Source: Onthophagus taurus (taxonomy: Eukaryota; Arthropoda; Insecta; Coleoptera; Scarabaeidae). Taken from it: 64,000 nt of DNA. The notes beneath the pieces are model-generated. The model had not been told where the DNA came from. It saw nothing but the letters and a program-made list of their open reading frames with translations, and searched no databases. Every line of letters begins with the position of its first letter. Within the stretch, counting starts at the first letter, position 1. This document shows, in pieces, positions 1 through 10,791 of this stretch. The stretch is taken from positions 7,817,001 through 7,881,000 of the forward strand of contig NC_091972.1 of NCBI RefSeq assembly GCF_036711975.1, read 5' to 3'. The position numbers and the translations under genes are program-made.

Positions 1-1179
1 ATGTTCCATACCGTTCTCTGCATTCACCCATAGCACAATTCCTACCAGCCATTTTCTATTGAAAGAGATACACATGTTTAAGTCATTTTTAAGTACATTT
101 ATAAAAAAGAAAACTCCTAATTAAATGTACTTACCACAAATAAAACTTCGTAAAATAAAGTCTTTAATAAAACAGATGGCAACAAATTCCTTAAAACACC
201 GAAAACTCATCAAATAAATCGTTCTAAAACATCAAGTTACACCAACAACGTAGAGAAACCAAATCATAACGAAATTCGATTCAAAACATGACAAAACATC
301 GGGCTGTCATTGTCATTAAAACAAAATTTTCTTAAATCACCGCTAAAGTAGGTAACGATTATAACTAACATTCGCGCCATCTAACACCATAGCTTTATAC
401 TAATTAAGTGCCAAGGATATGTTGAACTGTCAGTTTGAAAACGAGCATCTTTAACCTATACAAATAGATAACTATCTTCTAAAGGTATTAAAACACATTA
501 ACATAAGAATTTAATTAGTAAAATAGGAAAACCATGTCCTAAATAGACTTTAGGTAGCCAAAATTTCAGTGGGAAGTCGAAAATGTGCTTAAATGGAATA
601 CAGAATACATCTAAAATTTCACCTTGATTATGTTTGGAGATTGAGGAAAGAGCCATAAAGTTCATACTTTAAATAATTTGTTTATATTTCAAGTAGATAA
701 AGGTTCATCTTTCTGTATGAAAAGAATGATAAGAAAATGATTAATTAAAAATAATATTGGTTCTGAATCACTGTGAGGAATTTATAAAAATGTTAATAGA
801 CCATTAAAGGGAATTCAACAATAATTGATTTATAGATTAACTGACGGAAGACTCAGATTCTTTCAGTAACTACGACTTCTAAGGAAAACATTTATTTGAA
901 ATCCATTTAGATCATACTTATAAAAAGTCTAAAAATTCAGTTTAAAAGAATATTAAATGTTTTGAAATGTTTGCCAGTAGATCCAAGCAAAAGTGGAAGG
1001 TATTTGCAAATTTTATAATATCTAAGTATGCATTGTTATAAAACTTGACTTTACTTAGACATTTGGGATCTTATTTAAAGGAATATGTAAAGAAACAATA
1101 CAAAGAAGGTAAATTTCAAGAGCAAGTCCAATATTGGGATAGACAATACATAACGTTAGAAAAGATAGTTGATAACAAA
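1..1179. other. AT-rich stretch without recognisable gene
   Basis: No reading frame longer than 64 codons and no splice-flanked coding segment that I recognise. It lies beyond the retroelement remnant that follows the 3' side of the MTHFD1 gene. I see nothing functional in it. Confidence 0.5.
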
Positions 1180-2150
1180 AATTTAAAGAAATATAAACTT
1201 CTTCTTCTCCTGATCCCTATGCCTGTTGGCGTCAGATAAATCTGTTCCTATTCCTCCTAATTCCTTTATATCTGCTAGAGTCTTCCCTCTCTTCTTCCCA
1301 ACTTCTGCCATTCTTTCCTCCCACTTCTTCCTATGTGTTCTTTTTCTTATCCTTATTCTTTGCTTCAAATACCTTTTTTACTGTTGTGTTATTTTTCATG
1401 CTAATTATGTGGGCGTGCCAGTTTAGTTGCTTTCTCTCTATTTTGCTGATTATCTCGTCTTGATCTACCCCTAGTCATATTTCCTCATTCCTTATTTTCT
1501 CCACTATTTTCAGTAAAAATTACATTTCCATTGCTGTAATCTTTCCTGCTTGTTTATCTTGGAGTGTCCATGATTCACTGGCATATGTTAATATTGGGAC
1601 TGCCACCGAATTGTACACTTTCAATTCTATCTTTGTATCTATCTCCTTCTTATATGTTGTGTGTTTTCTTTATTCTTACATTTATGTCTAAATCTATCCT
1701 TCAATCTTGTGATATTATGCTGCCCAAGTACGCATATGATGATACTTCTACCTTTTGTTCAATTTCTTCTGTCCATATTTCAACCAACTTCCTTGCCTTT
1801 TTATGGTTCGTTTTTATAGTAAATTATCTATTTTTACTGGTTCCACACTTTTATAACCTATTACTTACTGTTTGATATTTATTTGTTCTAGTTCTAGTCT
1901 AACTAGGCTATAGGCTTGTTTTATTCCCTTGCTCATTTCAAAAGTGTTTGATGTCTCTTCATTTGTACTATGCTCTTGATTTCCTGTACCGATTTTCAAT
2001 TATTTTTGTTAGTCTTTGTGGTACCATTAGTTCTTCTAGACATTTCCATATAATACTACGGTTAACCATGTCAAAAGCTGCTTTTAGGTCAAAAATATTA
2101 GATATAGTTCATTGCCCGTCTCTATTTACAAAAAAATAATATAAACTAGT
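1180..2150 (-). mobile_element. Decayed RTE-like non-LTR retrotransposon, C-terminal part
   Basis: Read on the minus strand, broken frames give the usual end of an RTE-type endonuclease/reverse transcriptase. A segment around 1560-1640 reads VYNSVAVPILTYASESWTL, matching the family's 'LTYGSESWTLT' block. Next comes a relic of the 'KIERKQLNWHAHI' region (around 1390-1460), and then a basic tail ending in KRGKTLADIKELGG near 1260-1290. Stops and frameshifts interrupt it throughout, so it is inactive. The assignment rests on recognised motif blocks, and the outer limits are approximate. Confidence 0.6.
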
Positions 2151-2275
2151 TTTGAATTCGTCCGCAATAGGATTAACTACGGAATTTTGGAAACTTCAAA
2201 AAACATTGAAATTATTGAAGATGTGTTAAAACAATAAGAATCAAGTAAAATTTAAAAATAGTTTATTTTTATACT

Positions 2276-2281
2276 TTTATT
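2276..2281 (-). terminator. Candidate polyadenylation signal of MTHFD1
   Basis: AATAAA on the minus strand, about 50 nt beyond the MTHFD1 stop codon. A second AATAAA lies at 2262-2267. Confidence 0.5.
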
Positions 2282-2328
2282 TCTTATAAAATACATTATA
2301 AAATTATGTCAACATTATTATATAATAT

Positions 2329-5300
2329 TTAAAAAAGTCCTTCAATTTCTCCAGTTTCTGTATTTAAATCAATATCGAAAATGGAAGGTCTGGTTGGTAA
2401 TCCTGGCATTCTTGTAATCTAAAAGCAAAATATTAATTTATTTAAAAAATTAAATTAAATTTAAAAAACCTCTCCGCAAATTGGAATAATAAATCCAGCA
2501 CCAACAGAAATTGAAATATCATTAATTTTTAAAGTAAAATCAGTTGGTGCGCCTTTAATTGTTGGATCACCAGTTAATGATAGAGGCGTTTTTGCCATAC
2601 AAATTGGAAGTTTATCAAAACCCTATAAAAAAATAAACATAAAAAGATGTCTTAATGTATTTACTTTATAAATCAATTTTTACTTGTTCAGTGTATTTCT
2701 TAATAGACTGCATAACTTTTTCAGAATACTCGACATTTCCAGCTCCATACATTTCTTTAGCTATAGCGAAAATTTTTTCATCAATTCCCATATTAACATC
2801 ATACAAAAATTTAAATGAATTTTGAGTTTCACAAGCTTTTATAACCGCATCGGCTAAACCAACAGCTCCAGCTCCTCCTTCAGCCCAATGATTACAAACA
2901 ACAGCATCAAAAGCTCCATTTTTAACAGCAGCCTCTTTAACTAATTCAAGTTCGCCATCGGTATCAGTAGCATGTTTATTTATCGCTACAATTACAGGAA
3001 CACCATGTTTATTTCCATTATTAATATGTTTAATTAAATTTTGTAATCCATTCTTTAAGAGAGGAATGTTTTCTTGAGTATACTCCGGTTTTAATGGAGC
3101 TCCTGGAGTCACTGCAGGTCCACCTCCGTGCATTTTTAAAGCACGAATAGTTGCGACTAAAACAACTGCGTTTGGGATTAAACCAGAAGCTCTGCATTTG
3201 ATGTTAAAGAACTTTTCCATTCCGATATCGGAACCAAATCCAGCTTCTGTGACAACGTAACCTTTTTCACCAACTAATTTTAAAGCGACTTGATCAGCGA
3301 TTATTGAAGAACAACCATGGGCTATATTCGCAAACGGTCCGGCATGAACTAAAACTGGCGTTCCTTCTAAAGTCTGCATTAATGTTGGATCAATAGCATC
3401 TTTCATTAAAACACTTAAAGCTCCGGTCATTCCTAAATCATCAGCAGTAACCGGTTTATTATTTTTATCAAAAGCAACAACCATTTTGCTAAGACGTGTT
3501 TTAAAATCAGTTAAATCTTTTGATATCGCTAAAATGGCCATTATTTCACTAGCTACTGTAATCATAAAACTAGATTCCCGAGTAAGATTTTTTTCAGTTG
3601 GCGATTGTCCGATTGTAATTTTTCTTAAATAACGATCGTTTATGTCAACAACGCGATTCCAAACGATGTTATTTGTATCGATGTTTAAACGTGCGAATTT
3701 CACTTTTTCTTCATCTGTTAAATCATTTGGATCGGTTTTTTTAATACCCAACCTTTCAAGTCTTCTCAATTGAATATTACTAAATTTGCGAACCCCTTTT
3801 ATTGTCGGAACTAATCTATTATATAAATCTTGATCTTTTTGTGTCGCTTCATGGAAGATTCTTGCATCCATTTGGGCAGCTAATAAATTATGAGCTGCTG
3901 CAACGGCGTGAATATCTCCTGTTAGATGAAGATTGAAATCTTCCATTGGGATTACTTGAGAATAACCACCACCAGCAGCACCACCTAAAAAATAAATTTG
4001 TATTCAAATTTAATTATTTCTCTGCAATTTAATGAGTTAGGCAACCAATCAAACTTACCTTTAATTCCAAACGTGGGACCTTGAGATGGTTGTCTTAAAC
4101 AGACAAAAGCATTTTTATTTTTATGCGCCCCTAAAGCTTGAACCAACCCTATAGATGTTGTACTTTTTCCTTCACCGAGTGGTGTAGGAGTAATTCCAGC
4201 AACAACAATGTATTTTCCATCTTTTTGCGATTCCAATCGTTTTAAAACGGATGCAAATGAAATTTTTGCTTTTTTATTGCCGTAAAGTGAATATTCATTG
4301 GGATATAAACCAATTTCTTCGGCTAATTGATTAACATTTTTCGGTTCTTGTTCGTGAGCTATTTTAATATCAGTAGGGACGGGTCTTTTTAAATGTAAAG
4401 AAAGCGGACGGAAATTCCAAGAAGGTTCTAAAAGTTTTGTTGCGGCTCTTTGAGCACTTAAGACTGTGTTTTTCATTAACATTGCTACAGTCATTGGTCC
4501 TACGCCCCCGGGAACTGGTGTTATGTGTGAAGCTACTTGTTGAGCTTCTGCATAAGCTACGTCTCCAACAAGACGTTGCCCTGATTTCTTAGTTGAATCT
4601 AAAAAGTTATTTAAAAAAATAATTAAAAAAAATGTAAAACTAATTGAAAATTATTTAAATTTTATTTTATTACCATTTTCGGTATTTTCAGACATTTTAA
4701 TACACTTTTTTTACAATTTTTTTTGGTTTAGAACAAACACAATAAAAGGACAACCTTTTCAACACTAAACGAACACAAATATTGGTCTAATCTGTGGTGT
4801 TTATCTACAAATCCCCCCCACAAAGTCTTTTTTTGTATATTATCACCTCTTTGGGGCCGATAACCATGGAATATTAGGTATTCCAACAAAAATAGATAAA
4901 TTATCGATTTACAAGTCATATCAGTTAAGTGGAAAGTTAAAAAGTGAGATTGTTAATGAGATTTTATTGGTTTTTGGTGGGGATTGGAATTGTGCGGTGA
5001 CTTAAATTGGAATTTAAAACTAGAACCAACCTAATTTTATAAAAATGTTCACTAATTTCGAATCAGAATTGATTTTATTGTAGTTTTATGTTTAGATTTT
5101 AACTTGAGATAAGTTTTTTGTAACTTTTTTAAGCGACCTTTTTTTGTGGAGGTCATTTCAATTAAGATAAGTTTAGTCTTTGAATTTAACATCGAGATAA
5201 ACACTTTCGATGGTTTAAATTGTTGATGTATTTCTTTATTAAGGTATTTATGAATTCTAACTTAATGTTTTCACGAAGAGTGCATTCTTATGCATCATTT

Positions 5301-6525
5301 CGATGGAGGAAAGCTCTCAAATACTTTGATCATCCAAACGAGATTAATAATATCGAAAAGATTCTGAATAAAGTTATTGACCCACTTAAGACGAACATCA
5401 GCAAGAAATACCAATAAAAGTACAGATCAAATTTTTATATTTACCTGGAATTGCGTTTATACCACAATCAATAACAACAGCACCTGGTTTAATCCAATCT
5501 CCTCTGACCAATTCAGCTTTTCCAATTCCAACAACCAAAATATCAGCTTTTTTGCACTAAAATCAAAGCAATAATGATAGTGTTAAATCAGTAAAGAATG
5601 TTAGAATTAAAAACGAGTAAGTAATAAAAAATGTTGGCGGAGGAAATGAATGTTAATAATCTTGATAAAAGAAACAATAGGAAATGTTTTAGTCATGATT
5701 TAATGTTGTTAAAGGAAATGAATTAAAAAAATTGATTATTTTATCTTACTTGTTCTTTTAAATCGGACGTTTTTGAATGACACACGGTGACGGTGGCATG
5801 ATGCCATTTTAATAATTCGGCAGCAGGGGTTCCTACAATTTTACTTCTGCCTAAAACAACAGCGTTGGAACCGGCGATTTTAACTCCAGATCTTTTAATA
5901 AGTTCAATGCATCCATTTGGGGTGCATGGTAAAAATCCGGTTAAATCTCCAATAGCTACTTTTCCTTCGTTGATGGTATTTAATCTAAATAAATATTAAA
6001 ATAAATAATTTAAAAAATCATAAAGTTAAATTTTACCCATCAACATCCTTATCTGGTGAAACTGAATCTGTTATTAAATGAGAATTAATGTTGGTATCAC
6101 AATCTAAAGGCATTTGAACAATAATTCCATGAACTTTTGGATCCCCATTTAATTTTTCTAATTTATTCAACAGCTAAAATTAAATTGAATTAATATTTTA
6201 TTTGGAAAAAAATTAGAAAAACTAACTTCAATTTCAGTTATTGTTCTAGGTAATTTTATATGTTCAGCTTTTATTCCAATTTCAGTCGCAGCTTTAATTT
6301 TCATTCGAATATAAACATTCGAGTCTTCACGACCACCAACTTGAACAATCGCCAATCCAGGTTGAAATCCGGGAATAGTTTCTCTTAATTTTTGAACATC
6401 TTTGGTCATTTCTTCTCGCATTTCCCTAAAATCAATAAACATTATTACACCGTTGGTGCTTTATGGATCTTTTTTTACCTAGAAACGTCAGTTCCGGAAA
6501 GAACTTTTCCTTGAACGGAAGACAT
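2329..6525 (-). CDS. Mthfd1: C-1-tetrahydrofolate synthase, cytoplasmic (trifunctional MTHFD1)
   Basis: Nine coding exons (minus): 6525-6479, 6425-6227, 6173-6037, 5984-5750, 5556-5445, 4598-4059, 3984-2684, 2622-2470, 2418-2329. All have GT/AG ends and compatible phases, and they sum to 2814 nt, or 937 aa (human is 935). The N-terminal third is methylene-THF dehydrogenase/cyclohydrolase. It has the Y54-x3-K58 pair in YIRMK, the NADP-site motif GRSKIVGTP and the PGGVGPMT block. The rest is 10-formyl-THF synthetase, with the ATP loop [11 protein letters not shown] (about 382-392), the [19 protein letters not shown] block, and an end in GEIEGLF. It interconverts one-carbon THF forms for purine, thymidylate and methionine synthesis in the cytosol. 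The start is the ATG of [11 protein letters not shown]; the next exon alone has no suitable start. An alternative first exon in intron 5 is listed separately. Confidence 0.96.
4674..4695 (-). CDS. Mthfd1: Putative alternative first coding exon of MTHFD1
   Basis: On the minus strand ATG opens MSENTEN and, after 22 nt, meets a GTAATA donor. The split codon is in phase 1, exactly what exon 6 (acceptor at 4599) needs, so the join would read [21 protein letters not shown]. The resulting 701-aa protein lacks the catalytic first part of the dehydrogenase/cyclohydrolase but keeps its last block and the whole formate-THF ligase. The intron would be only 75 nt, similar to other introns here. This is seen in sequence only; chance cannot be excluded for so short an exon. 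Confidence 0.45.
4700..5249. promoter_or_regulatory. Candidate internal (bidirectional) promoter in MTHFD1 intron 5
   Basis: This stretch lies between the putative alternative exon (minus, from 4695) and the small opposite-strand frame (plus, from 5250). It has a DRE-like TATCGATT at 4902-4909, a core-promoter element of housekeeping genes in flies. No TATA box at a convincing distance was noted. Inference only. Confidence 0.25.
5250..5417 (+). CDS. Possible small protein nested antisense in MTHFD1 intron 5
   Basis: A 55-codon frame from ATG 5250 (further in-frame ATG at 5226) to TAA 5415-5417. The N-terminus [20 protein letters not shown] is rich in Arg, Ser and aromatics and free of acids, like a mitochondrial presequence. 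The rest ([20 protein letters not shown]) looks like an ordinary soluble helix-forming sequence. AATAAA overlaps the stop (5413-5418), and the frame ends 27 nt before MTHFD1 exon 5, so it sits wholly in the intron. I do not recognise the protein. It may be a genuine small mitochondrial protein gene or a chance frame. Confidence 0.35.
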   Translation: MNSNLMFSRRVHSYASFRWRKALKYFDHPNEINNIEKILNKVIDPLKTNISKKYQ

Positions 6526-7149
6526 TTTTCGGCACAGAAAAAGCGATTTTCTTAAAAGACGATCCAAAACGAAGTGATTTTAAAATAAATGTATCGGAGC
6601 TGTTTTTCGATTTTAGCTTCAATGCCATAGGTCAACATTTATCTAGTTATTATCGGTTGCATAATAATGACCAAATGGAAATAACGTAATTTATACGGCA
6701 CATCCGAGGATTGGTTTGGCACGAAATCGCATGGTTATGCGAAATAAATTAGTTTAATCGTGCACAAAAAAAAAGTAAATAGTTTGTTTTCTATTCTATT
6801 TTATTTGATAAATCTAAATTTATTTATAATAAAAAATAAGGAAATTGGAATAGGTCGAAAAGGGTTATCTGTTGCACAAATATATTTGTTGTTGAGGACG
6901 TTGACGTGCAAGTTGAAATATTGAGAAATAAAATAATTATGAGAAAACAAAAAATAAATTTTGAAATCATTTAATGGGAATGTGGAAAACTTCTGTTTTC
7001 ACGGCTAAAAGAAACTGCAACTGAAACTAACACTAGACTTAGAACTAGAAAGTTCCGAATGTGTTAGAAATAGGTAACCCATCTACTAAGTCTACTGATA
7101 GGGTTATTGAAAATTACTTCAAAAAGAAGTTGAAGAGAAAGATTTACCC
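6526..7149. other. 5' flank of MTHFD1
   Basis: Upstream side of the MTHFD1 start codon. It holds the presumed main promoter but no motif I can name with confidence. A half-copy of the palindrome family at 9.4 kb lies near 7022-7062 (aactaacactagacttagaa). Confidence 0.4.
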
Positions 7150-7500
7150 TCGAAGCATGAATTTGGTCCTGGGAAGGTAGAAGAGAAGTACAGCAAGCTG
7201 TGAATATCGCTAATACATTGGAACTTGTCCATAAGAAGAGACAACATTACAGTGGTACTAAATGTCAAAAAAGCTTGCGATTCCGTTTGGCAAGATGGGT
7301 TGGAGGCAAAGATGATCGACGCCTACTTCCAGGGAAATATAATAAGTACAAACCAAACGATGGATTAACACAAAAAAGTATAATCAACACGTACAAAAAC
7401 ATCAAAGTCCTTAATCAAGACCTATTTACAAAGAAGCTAAGAAGAATACTAGAACCTAAGTCAATTTGCAAATCCAGTTGAACAATAAAAGAGCTGTTTT
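7150..7500 (+). mobile_element. Jockey-like reverse transcriptase fragment
   Basis: The third plus frame near 7230-7310 reads NITVVLNVKKACDSVWQDGL, matching the reverse transcriptase block 'VLLDLEKAFDSVWHDGL' around the first catalytic Asp (here A-C-D-S-V-W). Stops follow at once. A short decayed fragment of a non-LTR element. Confidence 0.5.
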
Positions 7501-8160
7501 TTAATCAACGCAGTACTTAATCACACCCTAGCATCAAATCGAGAAGGATTCAAAAGAAGATTGGATTGGACAGACTAAATCCACAAAAGCATCATAAATA
7601 AACGGCGTATCAAGCAAAGCACAGGAGATGCTTGATGAAATTACAAGATTGTAAGTTAAGAAGTTATTAAAATAATAAAATAGAAAGCCAAATAAGTTAC
7701 AAACTAAAATAGGGATTAAAAAGCTCGATTACTCAATAATATTTTGGAAGAATTTTAAAATTACCGCCCTTTTTTTATAATTAAAGTTCAGCCATCAAAC
7801 GATAGATGTTGCTCAAATACAAAAAAATCGAGTAAATCACTCCTTTTAATGGATATGAAGCTAGGATACGATTAATTAACAAAATTAATTTAATTCTATA
7901 TTCTTTTCTAACACATATTCAATTTATTAATTTTTCTGCACACTATTTTTGCTGTAAATGTTGTTTGTTAGCTAAATTTTAGAAAGGGTATAAAATTTAA
8001 AGGGAAATTACCTTTAATAGTAATAATTATTAACAATTACATGCAATATTTTTAGTATAAAAATAATTTTAATCAATTAAGTTTTAATTTTCCCGCCAAA
8101 GTTATACCGTATCGTAAATCACCAGGAATTTTAATTTTTAGCAGTTGGCATTATACTAGG
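7501..8160. other. AT-rich intergenic stretch
   Basis: Between the reverse transcriptase fragment and the next gene. I see no coding or structural signal in it. Confidence 0.4.
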
Positions 8161-8471
8161 TGTTCTTGATCGATCGGATTATATAAAAATGTAAGTTTTT
8201 AGCAAAATTGCGTTTTATTTAATAATTTTAATTAAAAAAATCAACTTTACAAGTTTATTTTTCTTACATAAAACTTGTTTAAACTTTCTTCTACTGAAAT
8301 TTCTTATGTAATCTTAAAACAAGTTATTCCTAAAAATGTATAGGTTAGGTGATTACATAAACCATTGACAACCCACTAGATTAAATAAATTCATGTAATT
8401 TTACGGTTATAAATTTAATTCATTAATATTTTCAATTAACATATCTTATTATTAATTTTTAAGCAATTAAA

Positions 8472-8778
8472 ATGGGAGACGCCGCTTCTTCGAAACCACT
8501 AGGAAGACCCATGAAGTATCCATACACATTTTCAGCAAAAATCGCCCAATTCCCATGGAAATTTTACTTTACAAAGCAATGGATTTGGAAATATTATGCC
8601 GTCGCCTTTGTAGTTTGCATACCAGTCTTTAAAAAGATCTCCAACTTAGGTATTTTATTCAAAAGAATATGATTTGTTATGGTGAAAAATAATTTGTATT
8701 TATTTTGCAGCTAATTCTCCTGAAAACGTTGCTAAATGGGCTGAAATTCGTAAAAGGGAAGCTGCGGAACATCATTAA
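8472..8778 (+). CDS. Conserved-looking small membrane protein, 81 aa
   Basis: Two coding exons, 8472-8649 and 8711-8778, joined by a 61-nt GT/AG intron, give 81 aa. A non-coding first exon probably ends at 8190 (donor GTAAGT) and joins an acceptor at 8463. The protein starts MGDAASSKPLGRPMKYPYTF, has one hydrophobic segment (about 39-56, YYAVAFVVCIPVFKKI) flanked by aromatic and basic residues, and ends SPENVAKWAEIRKREAAEHH. Size, charge pattern and a His-rich end resemble small inner-mitochondrial-membrane accessory proteins, but I do not recognise a named family. AATAAA lies at 8845-8850. The exon-intron structure makes it very likely a real gene; the function is unknown. Confidence 0.75.
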
Positions 8779-8844
8779 GAAAATATTTAAAAAAATGGGA
8801 AATATTTAGTAATGTGAAAAGCATTTTTTTGTTAAAAACTATGA

Positions 8845-8850
8845 AATAAA
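8845..8850 (+). terminator. Polyadenylation signal of the small membrane protein gene
   Basis: AATAAA 67 nt past the stop codon, in the sequence ATGAAATAAATTAG. Confidence 0.6.
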
Positions 8851-9361
8851 TTAGATCCAAATTTAAATTGTTTTATTATAACTTTAGTTAAGCTATCAAA
8901 CTGACAGTGGGTCTTTTTGCTTACAATGATAATTCTATAATTTTTAATATATCTAATTAAATTAGAACCATCTTTATACACAAATGTCTGACATGGTTTG
9001 AGTAGGGCGTTTTTTTTTTTTAAATTTTACTTTTAAACGTTTGTGTTCACAAATTGGTTCAATTTTGGTTTTGGTAAGACCTCATTAAAAATATTGTGGA
9101 AGGGATTGTTTGGGTCTCTAATTTTGGCCAAATTCTTAGACATTTTCTTTCAGTTTTCTTAATTATTGTCTTGGTTGAGTTTGAGGGCATATTTGAGACA
9201 TATACTTTTGTAAATTTGTGTTGCAGATTCTTTAGAAATGCTTTTATCTTTATAAGTATGTAATTTAGTTTTGCCCATTTTGACAGTTTTACAATCGATG
9301 TACAGACGTGATATGTGAAAAAGTTTCGCTGTGCATCTTCATACGTTTTTATATTTTTATT
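8851..9361. other. Intergenic, no gene seen
   Basis: T-rich non-coding sequence between the polyadenylation signal and the palindrome array. Nothing else seen. Confidence 0.4.
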
Positions 9362-10060
9362 AAACTAGAACTGACACTAGACCTAGAACCAGAAACATTA
9401 GGGTTTAGCCATACGTTTCTTAAGACGGCTAAAACCCGAATGTTTCTGGGTCTAGTGTTAGTTCTTGTTTAGTTGTGATTTAGCCTTAGATTGTTGTATA
9501 TTGTTATTAAACTAGAACTAATCCCAGAACTAGATTAGCCGTCTTAAGAGACGTACAGCTAAACCCGAATGTTTCTAGGTCTAATATTAGTTCTACCGAC
9601 AGTGCTAGTGTAAAACTAGAACTAACACTATACCTAGAACTAGAATCATTCGGGTTTAGCCGTCTTTAGAGACGTGCAGCTAAACCCAAATGATTCTAGT
9701 TCTAGGTATAGTGTTAGTTCTACATAATAACAGTGCTAGTGGAAAACTAGAACTTAGACTAGACCTAGAACGAGAAAGTTTCGGGTTTAGCCGTGCGCCT
9801 TCAGGCCCGAAACTTTCTAGGTCTAGTGTTAGTTCTAGTTTTAATTGTTATCCACCGCTAGACCCAGAACTAAAATCATTCGGGTTTAGCCGTCTTTAAA
9901 GACGTGCGGCTAAACCCAAATGATTCTAGTTCTAGGTATAGTGTTAGTTTTATTTTAGTTTTAGTTATTCAGTGCTAGATTGTTGAACATTTTGATTGAA
10001 CTTAAAATAAAATTAATGTTAAACCTAGAAGTTCTAGTTCTAGTAGTAGCTCCAGTATTA
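9362..10060. repeat. Tandem array of near-perfect ~100-bp palindromes
   Basis: At least five units (about 9362-9470, 9509-9597, 9613-9723, 9743-9842, 9857-9958) and a degenerate sixth (10010-10055). Each is an inverted repeat. The left arm runs like AACTAGAACTAACACTAGAC then GGGTTTAGCC, with a short loop around GTCTTTAGAGAC, and the right arm is its reverse complement. Units are separated by a spacer containing CAGTGCTAG or TTAGATTGTT. The two arms of one unit match each other better than they match other units: units 3 and 5 carry AGAATCATT/AATGATTCT, unit 4 AGAAAGTTTC, unit 1 AGAAACATT. Single-stranded DNA or RNA would fold into long hairpins. It looks like a satellite or foldback family. 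Confidence 0.85.
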
Positions 10061-10791
10061 ATTGTTATTCAGCGTTAGATTGTTACAAAAATTTGTATAG
10101 TTTGTATAGATAAAGCAAGGCTGGCTTAAAATGTTTTAAAAATAGTATTTTAATCTCATCAAATGTTAATCAAAAACTACTAAATTCTAAATCTTCCTTT
10201 CGATTCGATTGTATTGTATTTTTTTTAAAACAGGTTGAAAAGTTTTTTTATTCTTATTAGTTCATTGTACGATTACATTAAAAGGTGGAGGCACAAGAGA
10301 AAGTACTTTACCGGTTTCACACGTGACGAAAATCTTTAACAAAACGCGAAGAAAAAACTTATTAACAACTTGCCAGTCGAGTCGAAGCTTACGTTCGATT
10401 CGGATCGTTATTAATAATTGATTTAAAATTTTTTAATAAATTCAAAAAAATAAAATGATAAAGTCGGTTAAAAAAATTCGATTAAAAAAATCGTTTCGAT
10501 TTTTTCAGTTTTGAAAACGTTAAAAAAGAGTTAATAAAAAAAATTTAACGGTTGCGGCGCAAGACGCGGTTCTACTACCACATTTCGAGCTCCTTTACCT
10601 TGAGTTTGAGACTCACTCACAGTTTTGCAACAACACCTCGAGCGTTCAACATACCTTTACAACCGAACGAATTGAAGTTGATTTGAACGCGATTTTTTTA
10701 ATTTGTGCAGAAAGATTTGAACAAGAAATATTTAAGAAAAAATAACTTCAATAAATCAATATGTAGTGTGGTGAAAAAGTTAAAGATGTAA
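10061..10791 (+). promoter_or_regulatory. 5' flank and probable 5' UTR of the four-membrane-segment gene
   Basis: Upstream of the ATG at 10792. An in-frame TAA directly precedes that ATG (10789-10791). GC content rises around 10540-10680, where transcription may start; I see no definite core-promoter motif. Confidence 0.35.
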
